This document shows, piece by piece, positions 1 to 10,576 of a stretch of 64,000 nucleotides of DNA. Numbering within the stretch: the first letter of the stretch is position 1; each line of letters opens with the position of its first letter. A program made the position numbers and the translations under genes. The stretch comes from Carettochelys insculpta (taxonomy: Eukaryota; Chordata; Testudines; Carettochelyidae). The DNA lies in NCBI RefSeq assembly GCF_033958435.1, contig NC_134152.1, positions 15,548,001 through 15,612,000 on the forward strand, in the 5' to 3' direction. The notes beneath the pieces were generated by a model, which was not told the DNA's origin, did no database searches, and worked only from the letters and a program-made list of their open reading frames with translations.

Positions 1-339
1 AAGCCACATTTTTTTCCCTAGTCCAGTCTTGGTAACAGCTAAACCACTCAGCTGAAAGCTTCCCAACTAACTCAGCCCATTGCGCATAGTCCATGTAACA
101 TTAAACCCCAAATGGTTAAAATCTGGCAAAGTCAAAAGAAACTGTACAAAGGGATCTTCAAATAGAAAGTGTCAGATGGCCTTACTGTACACAGGATAAT
201 GTAGAGTTGGTGGGGGAAAAAAAAGGCTAAAGAACAAAAATTTCAATATGGTCCCAGCTGTCATAGCAAGTCAGTTCTAGGTCTAACAAACTTGAGAGTA
301 TTCTTTTAAAAATGTGCCTGAAGAAATGTTAACAACTTT

Positions 340-965
340 GCTCTCAACTCCACCCCGCACTCCTCTCCTGTCGCCCCTCTGCTCTTCTGATTTGCCAACC
401 TTGATAATAATTTTTCTGATGTGTCATAGAATCATAGAAGAGTAGGACTGGAAGGGACCTCGAGAGGCCATCGAGTCCAGCCCCCTGCCCTCATGGCAGG
501 ACCAAGCACTTTCTAGACCATCCCTGAAAGCCACCTATCTAACCTCTTCTTAAATATCTCCAGTGATGGAGATTCTACCACCTCCCTTGGCAATTCGTTC
601 CAGTGTTTGATCACCCTGACAGTTAGGAACTTTTTCCTAATGTCCAACCTGAACCTTCCCTGCTGCACTTTAAGTCCATTACCTCTTGTTCTATCCTCAG
701 AAAACAATTGTCAGTTGCAATTGTCAACTCTGAAAACAATTTTTGGACCTCTGTGCTTTATATATTGAGTCTGTTCTGGTATGGCTACGAGCTGAAGATG
801 TGGATTTGTCCCAAGAAAGCTGATCACCTAATAAATTATTTTGTTAGTCTTTAAAGTGCTAGGTGACTGCTTTTTTGTTTTCATAGAATACAGACTATCA
901 TGGCTCTCTCTCTGTCACTACAGGACTTCTTGTTGATTTTGAAGATACAGACTAACTCAGCTACC
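340..965 (+). mobile_element. Penelope-like element 3' tail, split by a CR1 copy
   Basis: Positions 340-423 and 713-965 together match the 3' tail seen in the better PLE copies at 12680-12925 and 51780-52005. Shared landmarks are the pyrimidine-rich start, the GATTTGCCAACCTTGATAA stretch, TATATTGAGTCTGTTCTGG, a degraded CTGAAGATG hairpin segment, and the ending near CTCTCTCTGTCACT. No protein-coding part remains. The CR1 at 424-712 interrupts the tail between the two blocks, so the PLE is the older insertion. Confidence 0.75.
424..712 (-). mobile_element. CR1 LINE 3' fragment
   Basis: Read on the minus strand this is the 3' end of a CR1 element. It starts on the plus strand with the TCATAGAATCATAGAAG repeat typical of CR1 termini, followed by the GGAAGGGACCTCGAGAGGCC block shared with the copies at 41882 and 50645. 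The minus-strand translation at 513-707 is the C-terminal end of the CR1 reverse transcriptase ORF (residues RLDIRKKFL and VIKHWNELP). It is strongly 5'-truncated, as is usual for CR1, and inserted into a PLE tail. Confidence 0.85.
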
Positions 966-2873
966 TCTCTGATACTAGTTACTAAAATGATAACAAACCT
1001 CCAAACCACCTCCTGTATTTTCATATAATTCTATATAATACAATGTGAGATCAGAAGTTTAGTTGGCTGATTGCTTCATTGAAAAAGACAACCCTCTCTT
1101 CTAAGCAGAAATTTAGATTGTTTTTCATTTTTATTGTAACGTTATACACTGCCTATATGCTCATTGTTTAAAAAAATTAATCTACAGTGTATGCTGAAGT
1201 TTACATATATTTATTTTTCTGAGCTCCTAAATTCAATAAAATTAGATTCCTGACTTTATTTCTGAAGATGAGAGAGGATACAGTTTCCGAAAAGTGAAAG
1301 AAGGTTTACTACTTGTGATGATTACCTAAACCAGCAACCACTCCAAACACAGAGGAGCTAAAAAAACCTTGGAACAAATGACCAAGCACATGGTCTTTGT
1401 TGTTTCCTCAAAAACTCTATTTAAGTGTTGCTCTCTTTTCTCACAGAGCCCAAGATATTCTGCCTCTCCTATTATATTATGCCAATTCTTCCTGAAAAGT
1501 TGTTTTCCTTGTTCACTTCTTGGAGGTTCTACGATTTTTCCTGGATAAACAAAACCATCCTGGACTAAGATATTGTCTTTCTTAGAAGCACTTGCCCTTA
1601 TCAACATTTACAATTCCAGGTCTTCCTATCATTTTGCCTTGGAATTTTTATCATCATTCTGCTATGAAGGTATTAATCTTCTCAAGATTTATTTTTAAAT
1701 CAAGAAGTTCCATTTTTCATGCAGCAAAGGTAGTGTGTTACATTTTAACTCAGTAGCTTGCTTTTCCCTTATGAAAGGTCAATGGCTTGCTAACGAGTCA
1801 GACTGAAAAAAAGATGCTTTGCAATACTATCATTCTCTGCAATATAAGCAGAGCATGCACGGTGACTGTTCACTGTTACTATAAAACAAACAGAGACAAT
1901 TTTAAAGATCCTGGTTATGACAGATGAAGGAACAGTCATTTTCCCTCAAAAGATTATTTAAAACTTGGAAAAAATATTGCACTTATACCAAAGTGTCCTG
2001 TGAAACATTAAATACAGTTTGCAGGACAAAAATCTTTCACTAACCTCAGTGATAGTTTACACAAGAAATTCTTACACGATGTAACTTGGTTTACATGTGT
2101 GGTTTTCACCTGAAGGCTGCAGCAGAATGACTGATATATTTGTAAGTTTTAATAAAACTTAGCTTTAACAAACACTACAGAAGAACAGGAATAAGTTAGT
2201 GTTTGCAAAAGATGTTTACAGTTTGACTCATCCTATGCAGACATGACAATCTCCTAAGACCCATCTACAACCTCAAAACAGGTCCTTTCTTAAGGAGAAT
2301 TTTGATAATAACATGTACCTCCTTTCCCTCTTATATCTCAGATATGTGGTTTTTCTGCTACCCATTTTCTCCCCTTCAGACCACAGACTCATTCTCCTTG
2401 ATCCTGGAGTGAAATTGAAAATGTTGCATTTATGACTTTCTGTATTTTTGACAACACAATGATTTCCTAAACAGGATTAATGACTTCCCTAAAGGAGGCA
2501 AGAAACAAGGAGAAAATGAGATCTAATTTTCATGCAAAAAAGGGAACCTGGCTGATGAAGTAAATGGTGTAAGCTCGCTCTAGTGTAAAAATTTCTCATA
2601 TAAAGAAAGAATATCAAACTGACCACACCTCAACAGATGGTGTTCCACAGAAGAAAAGTTAGCCTCTTCTTCTAAAAATAATTCATCACATGAGAATTTA
2701 TTCTCATTGACATCAATGGACAATTCCCATTTATAAAATTATTTTCATGTACAAAAACCTGTAGACTCGGAAAACTGGCACCTTCATAAGTGAATTTATA
2801 ACTAGGCAGTGCACCATGGGAAGGAGGTGGGAAGAGCTACTTAGGAAAGATAGACATACGCAAATTTGGAATT
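966..2873. other. Intergenic or intronic sequence without recognised gene
   Basis: AT-rich sequence, probably TXNDC11 intron if the 3' exons lie below position 1. The only sizeable frame is a 93-codon minus-strand ORF at 1326-1607 that I could not place in any family and that does not resemble the remaining TXNDC11 tail. No exon of the coiled-coil tail was recognised on the minus strand. No clear repeat was identified. Confidence 0.4.
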
Positions 2874-4146
2874 AATACATGCAAGGGTACTGAGGGAATT
2901 GGTAAATCTCATTGTAGAGCCTTTGGTCATTATCTTTGAAAACTTGTGGAGATTGGGAAAGGTCCCAGGTGACTGGAAAAGGACAAACGTAGTGCCCATC
3001 TTTAAAAAAGGAAAGAAGGACAATCCAGGGAACTATAGACTGGCCAGCCTTACCTCGGTCCCTGGAAAAATCATGGAGGAGATCCTCAAAGAATCCATTT
3101 TGAAGCACTTGGAAGAGGGCAAAGTGATCAGGAATAGCCAACATGGATTCACCAAAGGCAAGTCATGCCTGACCAATCTGATTAGATTCTGTGATGAGGT
3201 AACTGGCTCTGTGAACATGGGAAAGTCAATAGATGTGATATACCTTGACTTTAACAAAGCTTTTGATACAGTCTCTCACAATATTCTTGCCTGCAAGTTA
3301 AGGATGTATGGATTGGCTAAATGGACTGTAAGGTGGATAGAAAGCTGGCTAAATGATTGGGCTCAACAGCTCTATGTCTGGTTGGCTGTCTGTTTCAAGT
3401 GGAGTGCCCCAAGGATCAGTTCTAGGGCCAGTATTGTTCAACATTTTTATTAATGACCTAGATGAGGGAATGGATTGCACTCTCAGCAAATTTGCAGATC
3501 ACACTAAGCTAGAAGCACAGGTGGATATGTTAGAAGGTAGGGAGAGGGAGGAACATTTCTAGCAGATCTACAGAAGTTATTATTCCCCTCTATTCGGCAC
3601 TGGTGAGGCCACATCTGGAGTATTGCATCCAGTTCTGGGCCGCCGCCGCCGCCGCCGCCGCCCCCCCCCCGCCCATTACAGAAAGGATTTGGATGCACTG
3701 GAGAGGATCCAGTGGAGGGAAACCAAAATTATTAGGGGGCTGGAACACATGACCTACAAGGAGAGGCTAGAGATTTGGGTTTATTTAGTTTGCAGAAGAG
3801 AAGAATGACGGGGATTTGATAACAGCATTCAACTTCCTGAAGGGGGGTTCTAAAGAGGATGGAAAGAGTCTATTCTCACTAGTGACAAATGGCAGAACAA
3901 AGAGCAACTGTCTCAAGTTACAGAGTGGGAAGTCTTGGTTGGGTATTAGAAAAAACTGTTTTACCAAGAGGGTGGTAAACACTGGAATGTGTTACCCAGA
4001 TAGGTGGTGGAATCTCCATCCCTAGAGTTTATTAAGTCCTGGTTTGACGAAGTTCTGGCTGGGATGATTTAGTTTGGGTTGATCCTGCTTTGGGAAGCGG
4101 GCTGGACCTGAGTCCCTTCAAATCCTAAGATTCTATGATTCTGTAA
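2874..4146 (+). mobile_element. CR1 LINE, 5'-truncated, with reverse transcriptase remnant
   Basis: Positions 2866-3453 translate to a CR1 RT segment with WKRTNVVPIFKKGKKDNPG, then KSCLTNLIRFCDEV and the catalytic-region motif DFNKAFDTVSHN. A frameshift near 3345-3400 moves the frame to 3353-3562, which reads [20 protein letters not shown] and ends at KFADHTKLE, where the usual FADDT motif has lost its second aspartate. The rest of the ORF is broken and interrupted by a CG-rich tract at 3640. The element ends at CCTAAGATTCTATGATTCTG, the CR1 3' terminal repeat. It is non-functional. Confidence 0.9.
3640..3674. repeat. (CGC)n plus C10 tract inside CR1
   Basis: About seven CGC/CCG triplets run directly into ten cytosines. 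The tract replaces the single GGGCC..CCCATTACA stretch expected between the CR1 words CAGTTCTGGGC and CCCATTACAGAAAGGA. A local triplet expansion, or an assembly artefact, within an otherwise AT-rich intron. Confidence 0.85.
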
Positions 4147-5211
4147 GGGTTAGAAATACTATAGAAGTGGAAGGCCTTTCAGCCACCAAAAAAGATTTCT
4201 GGAAGAGAGTGAAGTTGCATAGTCAATATTTAACCTGTCAGCTAGGAAGTGAAGTGCTATGTGACAACCACCACTACATGAAGCAGAAAGAGAGTAAAAA
4301 TACTAATCCAGGCAAAATACAAAATAACTTCACTTTAACCAATGAAGGCTCAGAAGGCTCTGTCTGGCTGAAATGAGAAGCCCTTCCATTCTACCAGACA
4401 TCAAATTATTAAGAATTCTATTAATTTTATAAACATACAACAAGCTTTCCTAAAGAACTTACAATGTAGCTGTAGACACAGAGAGACAGGGTAAAAGTTT
4501 TTTTTAAGGCCAGAGTAAACCATTATGATGAGAGGATAAAATGAGTTTCCCTTTAACTCCTGACTTCCTCTCTTTTATTGGTTCTACTTATTTTTGCCTA
4601 TTACCATTTTTTAAAATAAATTCCAGACAATTTTCTGTTTTCATTTAGTTTTCAAATTCTTGCCCTATTTTAATGTCAATTGTTTACTTTTTTAAACATT
4701 CTCTTAAGAGACTATAGATATGGGTTATTTTAACTAGGGAAGAGCTTGACTCCGCCTGAATCCATGCCTATTTTAACTTTTTCTGATAGAAAGCCAACAA
4801 GAAATCTTTCCTTTTACTGCAAGAACCTTAGACACCTCTGTTCTCTTTTTCAATCATGACTTTTTCTCTCTCTTTCTCTTCCCTGCAGTTCTCACTCATT
4901 AGTCAATTCTAACAATGCCAAAAAAAATGCTGCCCAACCAAATGAGAATGAAAATTAATTAGGTAATATAGTTAGTTATACATGTTGCTGTTTACAAATT
5001 AACAAACTATAAAATGAAACTCGGGAGACAATTCATTTTCAGAAAGTCATTTGTTCACAAAAGTCTATTTTAGAAAGTGCATTAGTAATAATGATAAATA
5101 AATTGTAATGAATTGTTGTTTGGCTTCCCTCTCCTCTGTGGCACGAAACCAGACTCATTCTTCAAGCTCCAACAAACAGAAGGACAAAAAATTCAAGAGA
5201 AAAAATATTAC
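4147..5211. other. TXNDC11 intron sequence, no recognised feature
   Basis: Sequence downstream of the exon at 5212-5292 on the minus strand, beginning with the donor GTAATATT. It holds short polypyrimidine runs (4860-4890) and no open frame of note. I see neither an exon nor a clear repeat. Confidence 0.5.
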
Positions 5212-5292
5212 CTTTTAGAAGGAAAAAACAAAATGGTTGGAAGACGATCCGTCATAAATTCCCAAGGAAGGTCATTTTGAGTGACATCAATT
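5212..5292 (-). CDS. TXNDC11: TXNDC11 coding exon (thioredoxin fold after the CxxC exon)
   Basis: An 81-base exon between acceptor TTTGCTAACAG (minus strand) and donor AAAAG|GTAATATT. It completes the split Arg codon of the 20065-20174 exon (AG|A), then reads [19 protein letters not shown] followed by ILFFPSK, and ends in phase 2. It encodes the beta-strand and cis-proline region of the active thioredoxin domain; the LPT at the end of this segment is the usual cis-Pro position next to the active site. The match to remembered mammalian TXNDC11 is near identity. The next exon downstream was not found in 1-5211. Confidence 0.93.
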
Positions 5293-5714
5293 CTGTTAGC
5301 AAACAAAACAAAAGGAAAAAATAAAATCACGAAGAAGGCATTGAATATTCCATTACTTATACTTCTGAAATAGATTTTCTATTATTATTTTGGATGGGGG
5401 ACAGAGGAGGCATGAACAGTCAGGAGAAAATAGGCCTAAATGAATTCTGTCACAAGAAACATTGTGAAGATGAACTAGAAATTTTATAAATATACTCAAG
5501 ACAACTAATCCCAGTTTAGGTAATTGTCATAGCATAGATTTCTAGCTAATATCTTCCTGGTCAGAAAATTAAATTAGTATAAATGTTCAGAATTTTTTAT
5601 TCAGTAATTAAACCTGGTGAAATCATTGCCAATTACTGTGTGTAATAGGAAGAGGTCTTGCTTTGAGACAAGCCTATCTGCCATGCATTGGCTGCAGTTT
5701 CAATAATTTACACC
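5293..5714. other. TXNDC11 intron, no recognised feature
   Basis: Start of the 14.8 kb intron between the exons at 5212-5292 and 20065-20174. AT-rich; nothing recognised. Confidence 0.5.
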
Positions 5715-6144
5715 AGCAGTTCTCCAACTATGGTTCAGACTTTCTTTCTTAGGGAGGTGTGGGAATGAGTCAAAGCAGGCAGGAGAGGTATGCTTTTTGG
5801 GGGGGTGGGGAGAAGAGCTCCAGCTGTCAGCCCTGGGAGGCTGGGGCTCCTGCAGAAGGGCCATACACATGAGGGAGATGGGGAAAGAGGGAGCTGCTGG
5901 ATCCCTGCCATTCAGGCCCTCCCTGTCCCCTCATCCCCCAGTACTTCACTTAGAGGTAGTGGGGCACTGGCTGTCAGCCCCAGGGCAGGAGCAGCAGCAC
6001 AGAAGTAAAAGCGGTAAGAGGTCACTAAGTCTGCTGTGAAAAACAATATTGATGCGTATCACTTTTCACATCGCCACCCTCACATCCGTGCTACCTCTGT
6101 AGGTGGTGCAGTGCTGCCCTCTGGGCTGAGTGACAGAAAGAGAA
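5715..6144. mobile_element. hAT-like non-autonomous fragment, cut by the DIRS insertion
   Basis: It begins with CAGCAGTTCTCCAACTATGG, like a hAT terminus (CAG..TTCTCAAACT). The interior (CAGCTGTCAGCCCTGGGAGG and a later TGCAGTGCTGCCCTCTGGG) resembles 19120-19436, which keeps what looks like the opposite terminus. The fragment stops where the DIRS element begins. The family assignment is tentative. Confidence 0.4.
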
Positions 6145-6179
6145 GTTACTCACTGTAGTAACGATGGTTCTTCAAGATG

Positions 6180-6345
6180 TTTCCCCGTGGGTGCTCCACG
6201 ATAGGTGTCGGGCTCGCCCCAGAGCCGCAGATCGGATCTTTCCAGCAGTTTCTGCTGGACCGCGCATGCCAGCGCGCCACTTCCTTGCGCGCTCCCGGCC
6301 ACGTGCGCAATCCGGTCCCCGCCAGTTCCTTGACCAACCGCCTCG
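6180..6345. repeat. DIRS left inverted terminal repeat
   Basis: From CCCCGTGGGTGCTCCACG to CCGGTCCCCGCCAGTTCC this block is the reverse complement of 12045-12212, with small differences and indels, for example around the TGCCAGCGCGCCAC region. It is strongly GC-rich relative to the surrounding intron. The outer edge (from 6145, GTTACTCACTGTAGTAACG) is complementary to part of the internal region at 6404-6456. Confidence 0.9.
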
Positions 6346-6392
6346 GATGCTCCTGAAAAATAGTAAACAGAGATCCGAAGCGGGGAGGATGG

Positions 6393-6500
6393 GTGGGTGG
6401 TGGAGCACCCACGGGGACACATCTCGAAGAACCATCGTTACTATGGTGAGTAACTTTTCTTTCTTCCTCGAGTGTCCCCGTGGGTGCTCCACGATAGGTG
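6393..6500. repeat. DIRS internal complementary region
   Basis: Two halves are joined. Positions 6402-6456 are the reverse complement of the left outer end (6145-6200; shared word AACGATGGTTCTTC). Positions 6457-6500 (CTTCCTCGAGTGTCCCCGTG) repeat the reverse complement of the right outer end (12180-12220). This is the arrangement expected of DIRS elements, where the region templates restoration of both termini and forms the circle junction. Confidence 0.88.
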
Positions 6501-6599
6501 ACTACCCAGCAGTAACCCAAGAAAGGAGGTGGGTAATCAGGTTATGTGCAGCTTGCCCCCAAAAGGACCGCTGTCGAAAGACGGGTATCCTCTTGGAAT

Positions 6600-7926
6600 A
6601 CCCTGTGCAGGGCATAATGCTTGGCGAAGGTGTCGTAGTATGACCAGGTCACCGCTCGCAGATGTCTTTTAACGTAATGCCCTTGAAAAAGGCTGTTGAT
6701 GCCGCCACCGCCCTCGTGGAGTGAGCCCTAGGCGGGGCCAGTAAAGGAGTCTTTCTAAGTTCGTAGCACATTTTTATACAGGATACGATGTGCTTCGAGA
6801 TTCTCTGCGAAGAGAGACCTTCTCCTTTTGACCTGGGAGCGAGAGAGACTAGGAGTCTATCCGTTTTCCGGAAGGACTTAGTCCTGTCTATATAGAAAGC
6901 CAGCGCCCTCCTCACGTCCAGGAGGTGTAGGCGCGCCTCTTTGTTGGAGTTATGAGGCTTTGGATAAAACGAGGGTAAAACTATAGGTTCGTTAATATGA
7001 AACTCTGAATAAACTTTCAGAACAAAGGCTGGATGCAGCCGTAAGGTTAACGCCTCCTTTGAAAATACTGTGCAGGGTGGCGTTGCCATAACTGCCGCGA
7101 GCTCACTCACCCTGCGAGCTGACGTGATTGCAAGAAGGAAGGTTGTTTTTATCGTAAGGAGACGGAGGGAAACTGTGGCTAAGGGTTCAAACGGTGGTCC
7201 CGTTAGCGCGTTAAGCACCGGGTCCAAGCTCCACGAAGGTGGAAGCGGTTTCCAAGGGGGGTACAGGTTTACCAGCCCCTCGAGGAACCTGGTAACCATG
7301 GGATGGGCAAACACCGTGGGCCCTTCCTCTTCATGCCGGAAAGCCGATATAGCGGCAAGGTGGACCTTTAACGAGGATAGGGAAAGTCCGCCTCTCTTGA
7401 GGTCCAGTAAATATTCTAATATTACAGATATAAGCACATCAAGGGGAGCTAATTGCTTGGTAGAGCACCATGCAGTGAATCGAGTCCATTTCTGCTTGTA
7501 GGTCTTCCTGGTAGAAGTCCTTTGGCTACCTTCTAGGACTTGTTGCACTCCCTCCGTACATGTACTCTCTAGGGAGCTGAGCCATGGATTAACCATGCTT
7601 GCAGTCGCAGGCCTCGGGGGTGTGGATGCACTATGGACCCCTGGGCTTGCGTGAGCAGGTCCGGAGCCACCGGAAGGGACATTGGTGGGCGGTCCGACAT
7701 GCGCAGAAGCAAGGGGAACCATTGCTGTCGATCCCATGTTGGGACTACTAGGATCATGCGGGCTCTCTCTCTCCTGGCTTTCTGCAAGACCTTGTGGATG
7801 AGCACCGTGGGAGGAAATGCGAAGAGCAGGGGGCCCTTCCACGAGATCACGAATGTGTCCCCAGGAACCCCCGTCCCAGTCCTGCCCTGGAGCAGTATTG
7901 AGGGCACTTCTTGTGTTGAATGGCAA
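6600..7926 (-). pseudogene. DIRS tyrosine recombinase, frameshifted just before the catalytic tyrosine
   Basis: A 425-codon frame (7926-6649) carries a phage-integrase-like recombinase. An N-terminal SAM-like helical region contains TSTRKTYKQKWTRFTAWC. The first catalytic arginine is in ITSARRVSEL (about residue 271) and the H-x-x-R motif is AHSTRAVA (His402, Arg405). The frame then stops at CGG-TGA (6649-6651). One base out of frame the sequence continues VTWSYYDTFAKHYALHR, which contains the expected nucleophile tyrosine. A single-base deletion at about 6650 therefore separates the catalytic Tyr from the rest. The start overlaps the RT/RNase H C-terminal extension in another frame, as is normal in DIRS elements. 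The N-terminal 110 residues are low-complexity and may not be the true start. Confidence 0.88.
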
Positions 7927-8587
7927 ACAGGTCTATCTGGGGAAACCCCCATGTGTGAAAAAGCGGTCGTAGCAGATAGGAACGGATCTGCCACTTGTGT
8001 GTGAGTGCGAAGCGCCTGCTCAGCTGGTCTGCCTTCACGTTGTGAGCACCTGGTAAATACGAGGCTTTCAAGGTTATATTGTTGGCGATGCACCAGTTCC
8101 ACAGCCGGACTGCTTCCGCACATAAGGCACAGGACCGAGCTCCTCCTTGTCGATTTATATAAAACATGGTGGAGGTATTGTCTGTATTGATCCCGACTAC
8201 TTTGCCTTGTATATAGTCTCGAAAGTGTTTGCAGACATTGAAAACTGCTCTGAGCTCCAGTATATTTATATGCAGCGACTGTTCCGTAGGGGACCACAGT
8301 CCCTGTGTCACCTTTTCGCCCATGTGTGCTCCCCACCCTATGTGGGCGGCGTCGGTGGTGAGGAAGATAGAGATTTGTGGTTGATGAAAGGGTACCCCTG
8401 TTAGCATGTTCTTGGGGTTCACCCACCATTGCAGGGATCTGCGCACCTCTGTCATGGGCGACACCACCCTGCGGACGGTGTGTGTTGCCGGTTTGTAGAC
8501 GCTCGCCAGCCAATGCTGCACATATGCAATCTGGCGTTCTGTACTACAAACGTTGCTGCTGCCATGTGGCCCAGCAGCTGTAAGCAC
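7569..8587 (-). pseudogene. DIRS RNase H domain with C-terminal extension, one frameshift
   Basis: Frame 8587-7847 reads the connection and RNase H domain. Catalytic acidic residues are visible at TTDAAHIGWGA (Asp79), NILELRAV (Glu111), GINTDNTSTMFYI (Asp136) and the late PGAHNVKADQLSR (Asp187). It degrades strand RNA during reverse transcription. Near 7890 the frame shifts; the continuation, in the frame ending at 7569, reads LLFAFPPTVLIHKVLQKARR and ILVVPTWDRQQWFPLLL. This is the extension that follows RNase H in DIRS polyproteins, sometimes annotated as methyltransferase-like. It overlaps the recombinase ORF. It should be fused to the RT upstream but is separated by a frameshift at about 8515. 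Confidence 0.88.
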
Positions 8588-9795
8588 ATTAGAACCGGCA
8601 CCATGGGGCTGAAGGTGATGACTTGTACGAGGGAACCAATAGCGCGAAACCGAGCATCTGGTAGATAAACCCTTGCTGTGATGGAGTTTGTGTGTGCCCC
8701 TATGAACTCTATGTCCTGTGTGGGGTCGATCTTTGACTTCGCCAGGTTGATGTCCAGGCCCAGCGAAGAGAACGTGCTTGCTGTAACGCGTATCATGCGT
8801 AGTACCTCTTCCTTCGAAGCACCTTTCAGTAGGCAGTCATCCAGATATGGGAATATAAACACCCCCTGTCTGTGCAGGTAGGCTGACACCACTGCCAGGG
8901 TCTTGGTAAAGACTCTGGGGGCCGAGGAGAGGCCAAACGGCAGAACCTTGTATTGGAAATGTTCTTTGCCAACCATAAACTGGAGAAAGCATCTGTGAGC
9001 CGGGTGGATTGTTATATGGAAATACGCGTCTTGTAAGTCGAGGGCTGCGAACCAATCGCCATCGTCCAGTGCCATGAGAATAGAGGCGACTGTGATCATC
9101 CGAAAGCATTGTTTGTGCAAGTACCGGTTGAGGCCTCGAAGATCTAAGATGGGCCTCCAGCCTCCTGTTTTTTTCTCTGTGAGGAAGTATCTTGAATAAA
9201 ACCCTTTCCCTTGGAGTTGCTCCGGCACTCTTTCCACTGCCCCTATAAGCACAAGATGGTCCACCTCCTGCTTGAGTCTCGCTTCGTGGGAGGTGTCCTT
9301 GAGATGGGGCCTGGGTGGAGGTCGTGGCGGTGGGAGCGACTGGAAGGGGATCGCGTAACCCGTGGCTATGATCTCCAGTACCCATTTGTCTGTGGTGATC
9401 TTTTGCCACTGGGAGTAGAACGGTCGGAGGCGATGATGGAACATTAGCTTTGGATGACATTGCACGATGGTAGTGATAGTGCAGCCCTCGATCTGTCCGT
9501 CAAACTTGTTGCCTTTGGCCCTGCCCCGAGGACGCACGGCTCTGTTGGGAACATTGCCTGGGAGTTGTATACTGTTGGTGTTGTTGATGCCGCCCTTGTT
9601 CGTAGCCCCTTTGGTACTGAGCACGCTGGGGTTGATATGGGTATCGTCTTTGCTGGGGGTAATACTTTTTCTTCCTGTATGGAGGGGTATAAATCCCCAA
9701 GGTTCTGAGAGTGGCCCTTGAGTCTTTACTGGAATGAAGGACCGAATCAGTTGATTCAGCAAACAACATCTGCGTGTCAAAGGGGAGATCGACAA
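8452..9795 (-). pseudogene. DIRS reverse transcriptase
   Basis: A 447-codon frame on the minus strand. The RT domain starts near residue 118 and includes FLTEKKTGGWRPILDLRGLN, then ALDLQDAYFHITIH with the first catalytic Asp (about residue 253), LPFGLSSAPRVFTK, and the active-site box YLDD (317-320), the DIRS/Gypsy-like variant of YxDD. After LQLLGHMAAATFVVQNARLH the frame diverges from the expected sequence, which resumes in another frame as HWLASVYKPATHTVRRVV, so a frameshift lies near 8515. The N-terminal 115 residues overlap the gag C-terminus in a different frame and are probably not translated as such. Confidence 0.92.
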
Positions 9796-10576
9796 TCTTC
9801 GCCTGCAGATCCCTCAGGATACCCAATGTCTGAAGCCAGGATTCCCTGCGCATGACCACTGCCGTAGCCGTTGAGCGTGCCGCCGTATCTGCTATGTCCA
9901 GGGCGATCTGAACTCCTGTCCTCGAGACTGCGTAGCCTTCCTGCACGATGGCCTTCAGCACCGGCTTCTTATCCTCTGGAAGCGAGCCCATGAGAGAAGT
10001 CAGTCTGGAGTAACTGTCAAAATTATGGTTTGCTAGGTGTGCTGCATAATTTGCCATTCTCAACAGTAGGGTAGAGGAGGAGTAGACCTTTCCGCCGAAT
10101 AGCTTTAGCTTCTTGGCATCTTTGTCTGTTCCCCCTGCCTTGTACTGGGAAGTTTTCGACCTCTGTTGAGACGATTCCACCACCAGTGAATTTGGTTGTG
10201 GGTGACTAAACAGGAACTCCATGCCCTTCGCCGGGATGAAGTATTTCTTATCCGCTCTCTTGTTTATAGGTGGAGCGGATGCTGGGGTCTGCCATATCGT
10301 GGTAGCGGACTGCATAATTGCTTCGTCGAGCGGAATAGCTATTTTAGAAGAGGCCGGAGGTCTCAGGTTTTTGAGGAGCTTTTGGTGCTTCTCCTGCACC
10401 TCTGCTGTTTGGATGCCTTGTGTAAAGGCCACCCTTTTAAACAGCTCTTGGAACTGTTTGAGATCGTCCGGGGGGTGGACATCCCCTGAGGCCGTGGCCT
10501 CGTCGGGGGAGGACAGAGAGGAATCACTGGGGTAAGCCTCCCTTGAGCCCTCGGGGTCCTGTTGACAATGATACAT
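9500..10576 (-). pseudogene. DIRS gag-like protein, C-terminal half
   Basis: 358 codons open on the minus strand. The conserved core holds QSATTIWQTPASAPP, the FIPAKGMEFLFSHPQPNSLV block, RMANYAAHLANHNF and SRTGVQIALDIADTAARSTA. It ends in a Gln/Arg/Tyr-rich tail from about residue 300, likely RNA binding. The second DIRS relative at 60676-60915 preserves the same WQTPASA..FVPSQGNEHLF block, which supports the assignment as structural protein. It joins the N-terminal half only across at least two frame lesions in 10560-10800. Confidence 0.85.

Noticed and set aside
6146..6643. Open frames of 90-159 codons on both strands in the DIRS terminus
   Set aside because: They lie in the GC-rich terminal repeats and the internal complementary region, and follow from stop-poor composition and symmetry.
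7070..8668. Plus-strand frames opposite the DIRS coding region
   Set aside because: Antisense shadows of the RT, RNase H and recombinase genes.
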